Counted from the first letter of the stretch, positions 1-10,800 are shown. The stretch is DNA of 64,000 nt from Spirochaetia bacterium (GCA_029880285.1 JAOUOS010000003.1:62001-126000), one strand, 5' to 3'. Numbers and translations: made by a program. Notes: generated by a model from the sequence alone, not told the origin.

Positions 1-33
1 TTTGTATAGAATATAATCGACAAAATTTAAATT

Positions 34-63
34 TTGATTTGACAGTAGAAAATATTTTATAAT
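34..63 (+). promoter_or_regulatory. Putative sigma70-type promoter for the first AraC regulator
   Basis: TTGATT at 34-39 and a perfect TATAAT at 58-63 are separated by 18 bases, about 39 bases upstream of the preferred ATG at 102. A second -35-like TTGACA at 39-44 is too close (13 bases) to the -10. Seen by eye only. Confidence 0.4.
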
Positions 64-101
64 TCTTAACTAAATCGAATATGGAAGATATTGGAGTGGG
101 G

Positions 102-980
102 ATGGAATTTATCCCGCCATCGGAAGATATGGCGGCGCATATCTCGGTTTTTAATTTTACAATATGGCAGAAAAAAGATTTACCGCTGCCGGCAAAGTCG
201 GGACCTAAAATAGCCCTTTGTATTTCAAACACTGAAAAATTTCAATCTATACAAGATAGTATTAAGAAAACAGTTCCTCAGATAGCTGTTGTAGGGCCGG
301 TAACTGTTCCCTATCAGGTTTGCGCTGGAATAGAGAATCTAGAGGTAATATTTTGTGAATTTACCGAAATTGGATTTTACAGACTGTTTTCGCAGCCTGC
401 CTCTTCTCTAATCAATGGGTATATATCTCTTTTGGATGTTTCAATTCATTTTTCGCAGATGCAAAAAGAGAATACGAGCAAACTTCTGGCTGATCTGCGC
501 GAAGCAAGAGACAACAATGCAAAAAGAAATATTATTGAAAATTATTTGCGAATGGTAAAAAAGCTGAGGCTGCCAGCGAAAAAAACAGAAGCCAATCTCG
601 AAATTCTGCAAAAGGCAATCTCTCTGATCAAAGAGTCAAAGTCTCAGATAAAAATTCAGAATATCTGTCAAAAACTAGAAATCAATGAGAGAACGTTAGA
701 ACGATGGTTTCAGAAAGTCACAGGAATAACAATCAAACAGTTTATCAACATATCGCGGTTTACCTTGTTGTTTGAAGTATTTATGCAAAAGGAAGGCAAA
801 GAACTACTACAAGAAGTCTATTATCTAGGATACAGTGACCAGGCTCATGCAATACGAGAGTTTAAAAAATACTCCGGCTTCAGTCCCGGTAAAATCGTTC
901 TAGATAAATTTGAATTTGCAAACAAACTTTCAGATCCGTTTTGTAAAACCATCCGAAGCAGTCCTAGTTCGTTTTCTTAA
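102..980 (+). CDS. AraC-family transcriptional regulator
   Basis: Predicted DNA-binding regulator. The last ~100 residues hold an AraC-type double helix-turn-helix: a first HTH around 'ICQKLEINERTLERWFQKV' and a second around 'EVYYLGYSDQAHAIREFKK', ending in the usual 'F..YSGFSPGKI'. The N-terminal ~150 residues begin 'MEFIPPSEDMAAHIS', which resembles the small sensor domain (DUF6597-like) of this class. I prefer the ATG at 102 over the ATG at 81 because GGAG at 93-96 lies five bases upstream of it and the family starts with the 'P....L..hI' motif. The ligand is not recognisable. Directly downstream is a second, broken gene of the same family. Family assignment is firm; target genes are unknown. 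Confidence 0.85.
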   Translation: MEFIPPSEDMAAHISVFNFTIWQKKDLPLPAKSGPKIALCISNTEKFQSIQDSIKKTVPQIAVVGPVTVPYQVCAGIENLEVIFCEFTEIGFYRLFSQPASSLINGYISLLDVSIHFSQMQKENTSKLLADLREARDNNAKRNIIENYLRMVKKLRLPAKKTEANLEILQKAISLIKESKSQIKIQNICQKLEINERTLERWFQKVTGITIKQFINISRFTLLFEVFMQKEGKELLQEVYYLGYSDQAHAIREFKKYSGFSPGKIVLDKFEFANKLSDPFCKTIRSSPSSFS

Positions 981-1000
981 AAAATTAAATTGGTTATTTT

Positions 1001-1828
1001 ATGAGAGTTGATCCGCCTAAGCATCTTAAACCATTTATTAAATCATATAATATTTTAGAATACAACTTTTCAAAAGAAGAGATAAAAACTTCTGATATAT
1101 ATATACCGGCATGGACAAAAAATTTCTTTTTATTTTTTTGTAAAGATATTTGGGATGTTGAATTATCAAACGGAAAATATTTAACCGGCTATGATACGAT
1201 GTTTACCGGCTGTATGACATATGGTTTAAGATACATACGAAAAAATCCAAATGCTTACATTATAGCCATAGAGTTGCAGCCAGAAACATTATATCATATT
1301 TTAAAGAAGGATATTTCATTTATGACCAATAATTCAGTTTATGCAGAAAAAATAATTCCTAAATCAGGTGAAATATTAATTCAACTTAAAGAAGAAAAAA
1401 AAACAAAAGATAGAATAGAAATATTAAATCATTTTTTATAACAGGTTTTTCAGAAGATTGAATACATTGAAAATATATATATTCGTAAATTCTTTGATGA
1501 ATATGAAGATAAGTTTATTAAAAAAGGCGAAGACTTTTCTTTAAAAAAACTTATTGAAAACCTTGATATAAGCGAAAGACATTACAGGCGCTTATTTGAA
1601 AAAATTATAGGAATAGCTCCAAAGCTTTATTATCGAATTAAAAAACTTGAATATACATTGCTTGAATTGCATAATAATCCTGAAGAAAAGTATTTAAATA
1701 TATTAAGAGGCTATTCAGATCAGTCTCATTTTATAAGAGACTTTATGCGATTTATGGGGAAAAAACCAACAGAATTGCAAAATTATTTTAAAGATATTCA
1801 ATTGAAAAAAGTATATAATTATTTGTAA
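1001..1828 (+). pseudogene. AraC-family regulator split by one in-frame TAA
   Basis: Reading one frame from the ATG at 1001 gives an AraC N-terminal sensor domain ('MRVDPPKHLKPFIKSYN') up to a TAA at 1439-1441. The same frame then continues without another stop to TAA at 1826-1828. The second part encodes a complete AraC HTH domain ('SLKKLIENLDISERHYRRL', then 'ILRGYSDQSHFIRDF'). The join reads ...NHFL-stop-QVFQKIE..., with no missing residues obvious, so one base change (for example CAA or GAA to TAA) explains it. Without readthrough the product is a 146-residue sensor fragment lacking the DNA-binding domain. Alternatives are a sequencing error or two separately translated halves; no good start codon with a ribosome site is visible right after the stop. 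Confidence 0.8.
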
Positions 1829-2185
1829 TCTTTTTATTCAATATTTACTTGTTTTTAGCCCTGGTTATGAGCGGAAAAAAATCAAGTAATAAATTTGCCT
1901 TTTTTAAAAATAAATATAAAAAATATATATTTTGTCGGATTTATTCTATACAAAGCTAAAATAATGTGTTTTAATTTCATTTATAGAAACATATAAAAAA
2001 TGTATAATAGGGTATTAGTACTGTTAGCAAATATAAATTTATATGTTAAAATATTATAATTTCAAATTAACTATTGATATAATAGAGATAAAAGAGCAAT
2101 TTTTTTTATTAAAAATAATTGTCTGAAAGGACAATAGCAAAAGTTAACGTGAAAAGAATAATATTTTATACAAAAGGAGATAATT
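1829..2185 (+). other. Non-coding leader region upstream of the first cysteine-rich lipoprotein
   Basis: AT-rich region without an ORF. It holds a 42-base element (1934-1975) that recurs upstream of the paralogue, a possible -10 TATAAT at 2078-2083 without a convincing -35, a small perfect hairpin ATTGTC-TGAAAG-GACAAT at 2118-2135, and a strong ribosome site AAAGGAGA just before the ATG at 2186. Confidence 0.6.
1934..1975 (+). repeat. 42-base upstream element, copy 1
   Basis: Nearly identical (two differences) to 7622-7663. Both copies lie on the same strand about 210-225 bases upstream of the start codons of the paralogous lipoprotein genes. The core contains 'TTATTCTATACAAAGC'. It is either a shared promoter/regulatory element or a remnant of the duplication that made the two genes. 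Confidence 0.75.
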
Positions 2186-5100
2186 ATGAGTTTCAAGAAA
2201 ATATTTTATGCGGTTTTAATAACAGCTTCTATGATTTCATATAGCTGTTCTACTGAAACCGTAAACCAGATGAATAATATACCTGTTCCGGTTTGCGGTA
2301 ACGGAACTGTCGAAACAGGTGAAACCTGTGATGACGGCAATACGGTGACAGAAAGATGTGCTTACGGTGAAACAGCGTGTCAGGTTTGTAACGGGTCATG
2401 CAACTTCGCGGCGGGTGAAATTTCTTTTTGCGGCGATGGGGTACCTGATGGTTCAAACGGCGAAGGCTGCGACGACAGCAATACAACAGCAGGCGATGGA
2501 TGCGATGCCGACTGCAAGGTAGAAACGGCAAATCCTGTTTGCGGCAACAATATTGCTGAAGTTGGCGAGGGTTGTGACGATGGCAATACTTCAACAGAAA
2601 GCTGCGCTTATGGCGAAACTTCTTGTATAGTTTGTGATTCAAACTGCTCGTCAGCAGCTGGTGCGGTAACCGGCTTTTGCGGTGATGGTACAGTAAACGG
2701 CACAGAAGCTTGTGACGATAATAACGCGATAACAGAAGCCTGCGCTTATGGTGAAACTTCTTGCACAGCTTGTGACGCATCATGTAATTTAACAGCTGGT
2801 GCGGTAACCGGCTTTTGCGGCGATGGTGCAGTAAACGGCACAGAAACCTGTGACGATAGCAACACGATAACAGAAAGCTGCGCTTATGGCGAAACTTCTT
2901 GCACAGTTTGTGACGCATCATGTAATTTAATAGCTGGTGCGGTAACCGGCTTTTGCGGTGATGGTACAGTAAACGGCACAGAAACCTGTGACGATAATAA
3001 CGTGGTAACAGAAGCCTGCGCTTATGGCGAAACTTCTTGTACAGTTTGTGATTCAACCTGTAATTCAACAGCAGGCACGGTAACCGGATTTTGCGGTGAC
3101 GGTGCGATAAACGGCCCAGAAACCTGTGACGATAATAACGCGATAACAGAAGCCTGCGCTTATGGTGAAACTTCTTGCACAGTTTGTGATTCAACATGTA
3201 ATTTAACAGCTGGTGTGGTAACCGGCTATTGCGGTGATGGTACAGTAAACGGCACAGAAGCTTGTGATGATAATAACGCGATAACAGAAGCCTGCGCTTA
3301 TGGTGAAACTTCTTGCACAGCTTGTGACGCATCATGTAATTTAACAGCTGGTGCGGTAACCGGCTATTGCGGTGATGGTACAGTAAACGGTACAGAGACC
3401 TGTGACGATAGCAACACGATAACAGAAAGCTGCGCTTATGGCGAAACTTCTTGCACAGTTTGTGACACAACATGTAATTTAACAGTAGGTGCAGTAACCG
3501 GCTTTTGCGGCGATGGTTACGCAAACGCGGCTGATGGCGAACAGTGCGATACAAGCGGTACAGATACAGCGTTATGTAACGCCGGTACTTGTCTAGCTTC
3601 GTTATGCGGTGACATTTATTCAAACGCGGCAGCCAGTGAACAATGCGATACAAGCGGTACAGATACGAATGTATGTAACGCTGGTACTTGTCAATTATCA
3701 TCGTGCGGCGATGGTTACGCGAACGCGGCAGATAGCGAAGAGTGCGATGACGGTAATACATTAGATACAGACGCTTGTTTAAATACATGTACTGTAGCCT
3801 CATGCGGTGACGGATATATTTATGTCGGTGTGGAACAATGCGACAACAGCGGTACAGATAATGCAGTATGTATAGGCAGCACCTGCCAGTATTCATCTTG
3901 TGGTGACGGTTATATAAACGCGGTAGCTAATGAACAATGCGATACAAACGGTACAGATACGGATGTATGTAACGCCGGTACTTGTCTAACTTCGTTATGC
4001 GGCGATGGTTATCCCAACGCGGCCGATGGTGAACAATGCGATACAAGCGGTACAGATACGGTGTCATGTAACGCCGGTACTTGTCTAACTTCGTTATGCG
4101 GCGATGGTTATTTGAACACGGCCGATGGTGAGACCTGCGACAGCAGCGGTGTCATTAATGCGGTATGCATAGGCACTACATGCCAGTTGTCGTCATGCGG
4201 CGACGGTTACATAAACGCGGCAGCCGGTGAAGCCTGTGATGACGGTAATACCTTAGATACAGACGCTTGTTTAAATGCCTGCGTTGCAGCATCATGCGGC
4301 GACGGATATATTTATGCTGGTGTGGAACAATGCGACAGCAGCGGCGCGATTAATGCGGTATGCATAGGCACTACATGCGAGTTGTCGTCGTGCGGCGACG
4401 GTTACGTAAACGCGGCAGCCGGTGAAGAATGTGATGATAACAACGCGGTAACAGAAGAATGTAACTATGGAGATACCTCCTGTACTGTATGCGACTCATC
4501 TTGTTCGTCAACAGTCGTTGCGGGTTCGTATTGCGGCGATTCTGTTTTAGACGCAGGTAATGGCGAAGAATGTGACGATGGCGGCGTTCAAACATCAACC
4601 TGTGAATCTGATTGTACCATTCGTTTATATAGCATAGGCGGCAATGTAAGCGGTATGAAAACAGGCGATACTCTTTCTCTTCTAAATGGAGCAGATAGCG
4701 TCAATGTGACTGGTAATAGCGCTTTTACTTTTTCTATGTCTATGCCGTTAGATTCATCATATAATGTAACACTGCTTAGCGAACCAATAAATGTAGAGTG
4801 CACCGTAAAAAACGGCAGCGGAACCATTGATATTTCAAATATTACTAATATTGAAGTATCTTGTGAATCAAGAATAAAATATTTTGCGGCAAACGACGGT
4901 TTTACCGGACGTGAACTTTATAAGACCGACGGTACCGAAGCGGGAACAAATTTGGTGAAAGACATCGCTCAGGGAAGACCAAATTCTGATCCTGGTCAGT
5001 TTATAGAGATGAATGGAATAACATATTTTACTACGAGTGATGCAGTAAACGGATCTGAATTGTGGCGTACAGACGGCACTGAACTCGGGACTTATATGGT

Positions 5101-7495
5101 AAAAGATATTTGTACGGGTTCATGCGAAAGCTCTCCCTATAGTTATGTTATCATGAACGGAACTCTTTATTTTGGCGCATCTACCAACGCCGAGGGTACA
5201 GAATTATGGAAGAGCGACGGCACAGAGGGTGGTACCGTTTTAGTAAAAAACATCTGTGATGATTCTTTGGGACAATGTAATGGTTTTTATGATTACCTGA
5301 CTGTTGTAAATAACAATCTGTTCTTTTCAGGCTATACTGATGCGAACGGTTATGAGCTGTGGATAAGCGACGGCACAGCGGATGGGACTGTCATGGTAAA
5401 AAATATCTGCGATGATTCTTTGGGATATTGTGATGGAAACCCTTATAATATGACATCGGCAAACGGTAATTTGTTTTTTACGGCATATACCGACGCAAAC
5501 GGCTATGAGCTATGGAAAAGCGACGGCACAGAGCTTGGTACTGTCATGGTAAAAAATATCTGCGATGATTCTTTGGGAACATGCGGTGGTCAACCTGATT
5601 ATATTACCGTGTTTAATAATAAGGTGTTTTTTAGCGCTTATTCTGATCCAAACGGTATAGAATTATGGGAAAGCGATGGCACAGAGGGTGGTACCGTCAT
5701 GGTAAAAAGTATCGGTAGTCCTGCATATATAACCGCTGTAAATAATACGCTTTATTTTAGCGCATCAGATGCTAATGGTACTGAATTATGGAAGTCTGAC
5801 GGTACGGCAGATGGCACGGTATTGGTAAAAGATATTCATCCTTCAGGCAGCTCAAATTTATATGGCGTTGGCACAGATGGAGTAAATAAGTTTGTATCTA
5901 TGAATAACATTATTTACTTCGCAGCATTTGATGGTTCTACTTGGTCTATGTGGCATAGCGACGGCACAGCGGATGGAACCATTAAAGTACCTGATTCGCC
6001 TTTTAGTAGCTATTTAGGTTTTAAAAAAAATGGTCTGGTTTATTTTGTAGGTTATGATCCCATCCACGGTAAAGAATTATGGAAAACCAATGGAACAAGC
6101 GCTGCTTTAGTAAAAGATATCAACAGCGCCGCTGATAGACTTCCCTCAAATCCTATGAGTTTTACGGCTATGGGAGGCTATACATATTTTATAGCATGGA
6201 GTTCAACAACTGCTTTAAACGATACTGTTGGTCTATATAAAACAAACGGTGTAGATAGCACTGAGCTCGTAAAAAGTTTTACTAGTATGACTAATTTTAA
6301 TTTAGCCGTTATGGATGGAAAATTGTATTTTAACGCGTGCGATAGTACTAATGGATGTGAATTATGGGAATCTGACGGTACAACAACCGGCACTGTTATT
6401 ACTCAAGATATAGAATCAGGTTCTGCGTCATCAAATCCAAAAAATTTATTTGTTTTTAACAGTACATTATTTTTCGCGGCGGCGCCATCCGCGACCGGTT
6501 TAGAACTTTATAAGTACACAACCGCGGGCGGCGTTGAATGCGTATATGAGGTTTATACGGGGACAACGGGTGTTTTGAATTTGCATGGATTTACCGCTTT
6601 GGGAACAGACGTTTTTTATATGGCGGGATCTGGCATGTATAAGACAAACGGAACAACCGCCGGTACAACTCGGGTTCAATATGGCGCAGGAATAGATCTG
6701 GCATGGTCTGGCGCTCAGGCTGATAATGCCAGACTAATAGTCATGGGCGGTAATTTCTATTTTAATTGGAAAAAAGATACCACCTATGGTGAAGAATTAT
6801 GGCAATATGACAGCATAACGCAAAAAGCTGTCTTCCTGAAAGATATTTATACGGGCGCAAACTCATCTTCACCGGCAAACTTTACTCTTGTGGGTAGTGC
6901 GATATATTTTAGCGCCAATGACGGTACAAATGGCAGAGAATTATGGAAGACTGACGGCACAGCGGGTGGTACTGTTTTAGTAAAAAATATTAATACCAAT
7001 GCGGGTCAAGATTCTTTGCATACATCGTATTCACACTTTACAGAATATAACGGCAATTTGTATTTTTCAGCGCAGGAAAGCTATGAAAGCGGTTATGAAC
7101 TGTGGAAGTCTGACGGTACAGCGGGCGGTACTGTTTTAGTAAAAGAGATTAATTATGATCTTAACTATACTGGGTCTTACCCATGGTATTTTACCGTATT
7201 AGGTTCAAATTTATATTTCTTTGCCGGCGATAAAACTGCTCTAAGTAATAACTACGATGCTTTTAATTATTTAGATTACAAACTCTATAGTTTAGACGGC
7301 ACCGGGGCAAATACCATCAGCATAAAAAATATAGATAACGGCGCAAGTGGTGCCGTAGTATTAAACGGTCAAATTTATTTTTCGGGTGATGACGGCCCCT
7401 ATGGTCAAGAACCATGGGTCTCTGACGGCACTGCGGCAGGCACAAGAATGTTGATGAATATAAATGTTAGAAATTATGATTCTTTTGGCTGGTAA
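2186..7495 (+). CDS. Giant cysteine-rich lipoprotein with ELWxxDGT repeats
   Basis: A 1769-residue predicted surface or periplasmic lipoprotein. The N-terminus 'MSFKKIFYAVLITASMISYSC' is a signal peptide ending in a lipobox-like ISYSC (Cys21). Residues ~35-810 are tandem cysteine-rich modules of the Myxococcus cysteine-rich/DUF4215 type ('CGDGTVNGTETCDDNN' units of 46 residues, then 'CGDGYANAA.GEQCD' units of ~33 residues), presumably disulfide-rigidified. Residues ~810-890 look like an Ig-like linker. Residues ~895-1769 carry many copies of 'ELWKSDGT.GGTVLVK', the ELWxxDGT repeat that probably folds as a beta-propeller. AAAGGAGA precedes the ATG and a strong terminator follows at 7538-7573, so the gene is probably monocistronic. 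The function is unknown; adhesion or display is inference. The first ~120 residues are almost identical to the next gene, which carries a different head. Confidence 0.85.
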   Translation: MSFKKIFYAVLITASMISYSCSTETVNQMNNIPVPVCGNGTVETGETCDDGNTVTERCAYGETACQVCNGSCNFAAGEISFCGDGVPDGSNGEGCDDSNTTAGDGCDADCKVETANPVCGNNIAEVGEGCDDGNTSTESCAYGETSCIVCDSNCSSAAGAVTGFCGDGTVNGTEACDDNNAITEACAYGETSCTACDASCNLTAGAVTGFCGDGAVNGTETCDDSNTITESCAYGETSCTVCDASCNLIAGAVTGFCGDGTVNGTETCDDNNVVTEACAYGETSCTVCDSTCNSTAGTVTGFCGDGAINGPETCDDNNAITEACAYGETSCTVCDSTCNLTAGVVTGYCGDGTVNGTEACDDNNAITEACAYGETSCTACDASCNLTAGAVTGYCGDGTVNGTETCDDSNTITESCAYGETSCTVCDTTCNLTVGAVTGFCGDGYANAADGEQCDTSGTDTALCNAGTCLASLCGDIYSNAAASEQCDTSGTDTNVCNAGTCQLSSCGDGYANAADSEECDDGNTLDTDACLNTCTVASCGDGYIYVGVEQCDNSGTDNAVCIGSTCQYSSCGDGYINAVANEQCDTNGTDTDVCNAGTCLTSLCGDGYPNAADGEQCDTSGTDTVSCNAGTCLTSLCGDGYLNTADGETCDSSGVINAVCIGTTCQLSSCGDGYINAAAGEACDDGNTLDTDACLNACVAASCGDGYIYAGVEQCDSSGAINAVCIGTTCELSSCGDGYVNAAAGEECDDNNAVTEECNYGDTSCTVCDSSCSSTVVAGSYCGDSVLDAGNGEECDDGGVQTSTCESDCTIRLYSIGGNVSGMKTGDTLSLLNGADSVNVTGNSAFTFSMSMPLDSSYNVTLLSEPINVECTVKNGSGTIDISNITNIEVSCESRIKYFAANDGFTGRELYKTDGTEAGTNLVKDIAQGRPNSDPGQFIEMNGITYFTTSDAVNGSELWRTDGTELGTYMVKDICTGSCESSPYSYVIMNGTLYFGASTNAEGTELWKSDGTEGGTVLVKNICDDSLGQCNGFYDYLTVVNNNLFFSGYTDANGYELWISDGTADGTVMVKNICDDSLGYCDGNPYNMTSANGNLFFTAYTDANGYELWKSDGTELGTVMVKNICDDSLGTCGGQPDYITVFNNKVFFSAYSDPNGIELWESDGTEGGTVMVKSIGSPAYITAVNNTLYFSASDANGTELWKSDGTADGTVLVKDIHPSGSSNLYGVGTDGVNKFVSMNNIIYFAAFDGSTWSMWHSDGTADGTIKVPDSPFSSYLGFKKNGLVYFVGYDPIHGKELWKTNGTSAALVKDINSAADRLPSNPMSFTAMGGYTYFIAWSSTTALNDTVGLYKTNGVDSTELVKSFTSMTNFNLAVMDGKLYFNACDSTNGCELWESDGTTTGTVITQDIESGSASSNPKNLFVFNSTLFFAAAPSATGLELYKYTTAGGVECVYEVYTGTTGVLNLHGFTALGTDVFYMAGSGMYKTNGTTAGTTRVQYGAGIDLAWSGAQADNARLIVMGGNFYFNWKKDTTYGEELWQYDSITQKAVFLKDIYTGANSSSPANFTLVGSAIYFSANDGTNGRELWKTDGTAGGTVLVKNINTNAGQDSLHTSYSHFTEYNGNLYFSAQESYESGYELWKSDGTAGGTVLVKEINYDLNYTGSYPWYFTVLGSNLYFFAGDKTALSNNYDAFNYLDYKLYSLDGTGANTISIKNIDNGASGAVVLNGQIYFSGDDGPYGQEPWVSDGTAAGTRMLMNINVRNYDSFGW
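2540..3505 (+). repeat. Seven tandem 138-bp coding repeats (46-residue cysteine modules)
   Basis: The Cys of each module recurs exactly every 138 bases from 2540; seven units end at 3505, where the ~33-residue module type begins. Neighbouring units differ at only a few bases, so unequal recombination and copy-number change are plausible. Confidence 0.85.
3506..4430 (+). repeat. Array of ~99-bp coding repeats (33-residue cysteine modules)
   Basis: Units of the form CGDGY-N-E-QCD-(S/N)GTDT-CNAGTC recur about every 99 bases, interspersed with ECDDGN-LDTDACLN variants. The boundaries are approximate. Confidence 0.7.
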
Positions 7496-7537
7496 TAAAA
7501 GATACCTTAAAAATTTCTAAAAAAATATAAATAGATG

Positions 7538-7573
7538 AAAGAGAGCAGATATTTTAATCTGCTCTCTTTTTTT
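7538..7573 (+). terminator. Rho-independent terminator of the first cysteine-rich lipoprotein
   Basis: GAGAGCAGAT (7541-7550), loop ATTTTA, ATCTGCTCTC (7557-7566), followed by seven T. A perfect 10-bp stem. Confidence 0.92.
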
Positions 7574-7621
7574 ATCAGGGCGCGATTTGTTGTTTTGTTT
7601 TTTAAAAAAAACTCTATATAT

Positions 7622-7663
7622 GTCCGATTTATTCTATACAAAGCTAAAAAAATGTGTTTTAAT
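7622..7663 (+). repeat. 42-base upstream element, copy 2
   Basis: Partner of 1934-1975, differing at two positions. It lies 224 bases upstream of the ATG at 7887. Confidence 0.75.
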
Positions 7664-7805
7664 ACAAGAACTTATAATGTATATTTAATCGTACATGGGT
7701 TTTTATCCGGTTGGCAATTAAAATTTACGTTATAAATTAACGATTTCAAATTAACTTTTAGAAAAGTAGAATTAAAATTTTGTCTCTTTATAGACACTAA
7801 AGAAA

Positions 7806-7831
7806 AACTATTAATAATTAAATTAATAGTT
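7806..7831 (+). promoter_or_regulatory. Perfect 10-bp inverted repeat upstream of the second cysteine-rich lipoprotein
   Basis: AACTATTAAT, loop AATTAA, ATTAATAGTT. It ends 55 bases before the ATG. It could be an operator or an mRNA hairpin; it is AT-only apart from one C/G pair, so chance is possible. It is absent from the corresponding position of the first paralogue. Confidence 0.4.
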
Positions 7832-7886
7832 AATACTAAAAGTTAAAAGTAAAATCAATTCAACAAAGAATAAAAAGGAGATAAAT

Positions 7887-10800
7887 ATGTGTCTTAAGAA
7901 AATATTTTATGCGATTTTAATAGCAGCTTCTATGATTTCGTATAGCTGTTCTACTGAAACCGTAAACCAGATGAATAATATACCTGTTCCGGTTTGCGGT
8001 AACGGAACTGTCGAAACAGGTGAAACCTGTGATGACGGCAATACGGTGACAGAAAGATGTGCTTACGGCGAAACAGCGTGTCAGGTTTGTAACGGGTCAT
8101 GCAACTTCGCGGCGGGCGAAATTTCTTTTTGCGGCGATGGGGTACCTGATGGTTCAAACGGCGAAGGCTGCGACGACAGCAATATATCAGCAGGCGATGG
8201 ATGCGATGCCGACTGCAAGGTAGAAACGGCAAATCCTGTTTGCGGTAATGGCTCGGCAGAAACAGGGGAGGGCTGTGACGATGGCAATACTTCAACAGAA
8301 AGCTGTGTTTATGGTGAGGCTTCATGCACTGTTTGTGACGCATCATGTAATTTTACGGTAGGTGCGGTAACCGGCTTTTGCGGTGATGGTACAGTAAATG
8401 GCACAGAAACCTGTGACGATAATAACGCTGTAACAGAAAGCTGCGCTTATGGTGAAACTTCTTGCACCGTTTGTGACGCATCTTGTAATTTAACAGTAGG
8501 TGCTGTAACCGGCTTTTGTGGCGATGGTACAGTAAATGGCCCAGAAACCTGTGACGATAATAACGTGGTAACAGAAAGCTGCGCTTATGGTGAAACTTCT
8601 TGTTCAGTTTGTGACGCATCTTGTAATTTAACAGCAGGCGCTGTAATAGGCTATTGTGGCGATGGTACAGTAAACGGCACAGAAACCTGTGACGATAATA
8701 ACGTGGTAACAGAAAGCTGTGCTTATGGCGAAACTTCTTGTACAGTTTGTGCCGCATCGTGCAATTTAATGGCCGGAGCATTAACGGGTTATTGTGGTGA
8801 TGGTATTATAGATGGTTCAAACGGTGAAGGTTGTGATGACAGCAATATAACAGCAGGCGATGGATGCGATGCTGACTGTAAGATAGAGGCAGCCATACCG
8901 GTATGCGGTAATGGCGCAGTAGAAACCGGTGAGACCTGTGACGACAGTAACACGATAACAGAAAGCTGCGCTTATGGTGAAACTTCTTGTACGGTTTGTG
9001 ATTCAACATGTAATTTAACAGCTGGTGCAGTAACCGGCCATTGCGGTGATGGTACAGTAAACGGCACAGAAACCTGTGACGATAATAACGTGGTAACAGA
9101 AAGCTGCGCTTATGGCGAAACTTCTTGTACAGTTTGTGATTCAAACTGCTCGTCAGCAGCTGGTGCGGTATCTTATTGCGGTGACGGTTTTATAGATAAT
9201 ACAAATGGCGAGGCCTGCGATAGCAATGGTGCCGATAACCTTATGTGCATAGGCAGCACCTGCCAGTATTCATCTTGCGGTGACGGTTATATAAACGCGG
9301 CAACCAGTGAACAATGCGATACAAACGGTACAGATACGGTGTCATGTAACGCCGGTACTTGTCTAACTTCGTTATGTGGCGACGGTTACGCAAACGGGAT
9401 AGCCGGAGAACAATGCGATACAAGCGGTATAGATACGGATGTATGTAACGCCGGTACTTGTCAACTATCTGAGTGCGGCGATGGTTATTCAAACGCGGCA
9501 GCCAGTGAACAATGCGATACAAGCGGTACAGATACGAATGTATGTAACGCTGGTACTTGTCTAACTTCGTTATGCGGCGATGGTTACGCGAACGCGGCAG
9601 ATAGTGAAGAGTGCGATGACGGTAATGCATTAGATACAGACGCTTGTTTAAATACATGTACTGCAGCCTCATGCGGTGACGGATATATTTATGCCGGTGT
9701 GGAACAATGCGACAACAGCGGTACAGATAATGCAGTATGTATAGGCAGCACCTGCCAGTTTTCATCTTGCGGTGACGGTTACGTGAACGGGGCAGCTGGT
9801 GAACAATGCGATACAAACGGTACAGATACGGTGTCATGTAACGCCGGTACTTGTCTAACTTCGTCCTGCGGCGACGGCTATGCAAACGCGGCAGCCAGTG
9901 AACAATGCGATACAAACGGTACAGATACGGTGTCATGTAACGCCGGCACTTGTCTAACTTCGTTATGCGGTGACGGTTACGCGAACGCGGCAGCTGGTGA
10001 ACAATGCGATACAAGCGGTACAGATACGGTGTCATGTAACGCCGGTACTTGTTTAAGTTCATCTTGCGGCGACGGTTACGCGAACGCGGCAGATAGTGAA
10101 GAGTGCGATGACGGCAATGCATTAGATACAGACGCTTGTTTAAATACATGTACTGTAGCCTCATGCGGTGACGGATATATTTATGCTGGTGTGGAACAAT
10201 GCGACAACAGCGGCGCAGATAATGCAGTATGTATAGGCAGTACATGCCAGTTCTCATCTTGCGGTGATGGTTATGTGAACGGGGCAGCTGGTGAAGATTG
10301 TGATACAAGCAGTATAGATACGGCAATGTGTAATGGCGGCACTTGCAGATTTTCTGAGTGCGGCGATGGTTACGAAAATACGGCCGACGGAGAGGCCTGT
10401 GACAGTGTTACAGATACGGTGTCATGTAACGCCGGTACTTGTCTAACTTCGTTATGCGGCGACGGTTACGCAAACGTAGCAGCCAGTGAAGAATGTGATA
10501 CAAGCGGTATAGATACGGTGTCATGCAACGCCAGCACTTGTTTAAGTTCATCTTGCGGCGACGGTTACGCGAACGCGGCAGCCAGTGAAGAATGTGATAC
10601 AAGCGGCATAGATACGGTGTCATGCAATGCCGGCACTTGTTTAAGTTCATCTTGTGGTGACGGTTATATAAACGCGGCAGCTAGTGAACAGTGCGACGAT
10701 GGTAATATCTTAGATACAGACAATTGCTTAAATACCTGCGTTGCAGCCTCATGCGGTGATGGTTTTGTTAACGCTGGTGTAGAAGATTGTGATGACAGTA

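Larger units (their letters stand above)
7574..7886 (+). other. Non-coding leader region upstream of the second cysteine-rich lipoprotein
   Basis: No credible gene. It contains copy 2 of the 42-base element, an inverted repeat TGTCT-N6-AGACA at 7781-7796, a long AT-rich palindrome at 7806-7831, and the ribosome site AAGGAG at 7875-7880. A 66-codon ORF running from inside the terminator is rejected. Confidence 0.6.

Noticed and set aside
2250..3896. Long minus-strand ORF (548 codons) inside the first cysteine-rich gene, and similar ones at 8353-10326
   Set aside because: Arg/His/Tyr-rich repetitive translation, an antisense shadow of the coding repeats with no ribosome site or family resemblance.
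7535..7735. 66-codon plus-strand ORF between the two giant lipoproteins
   Set aside because: Starts at the edge of a terminator hairpin and runs through the 42-base upstream element; no ribosome site.
2540..10750. Possible CRISPR array because of regular repeats
   Set aside because: Repeats are long (99 or 138 bp), contiguous, in frame and coding; no short repeats with unique spacers.
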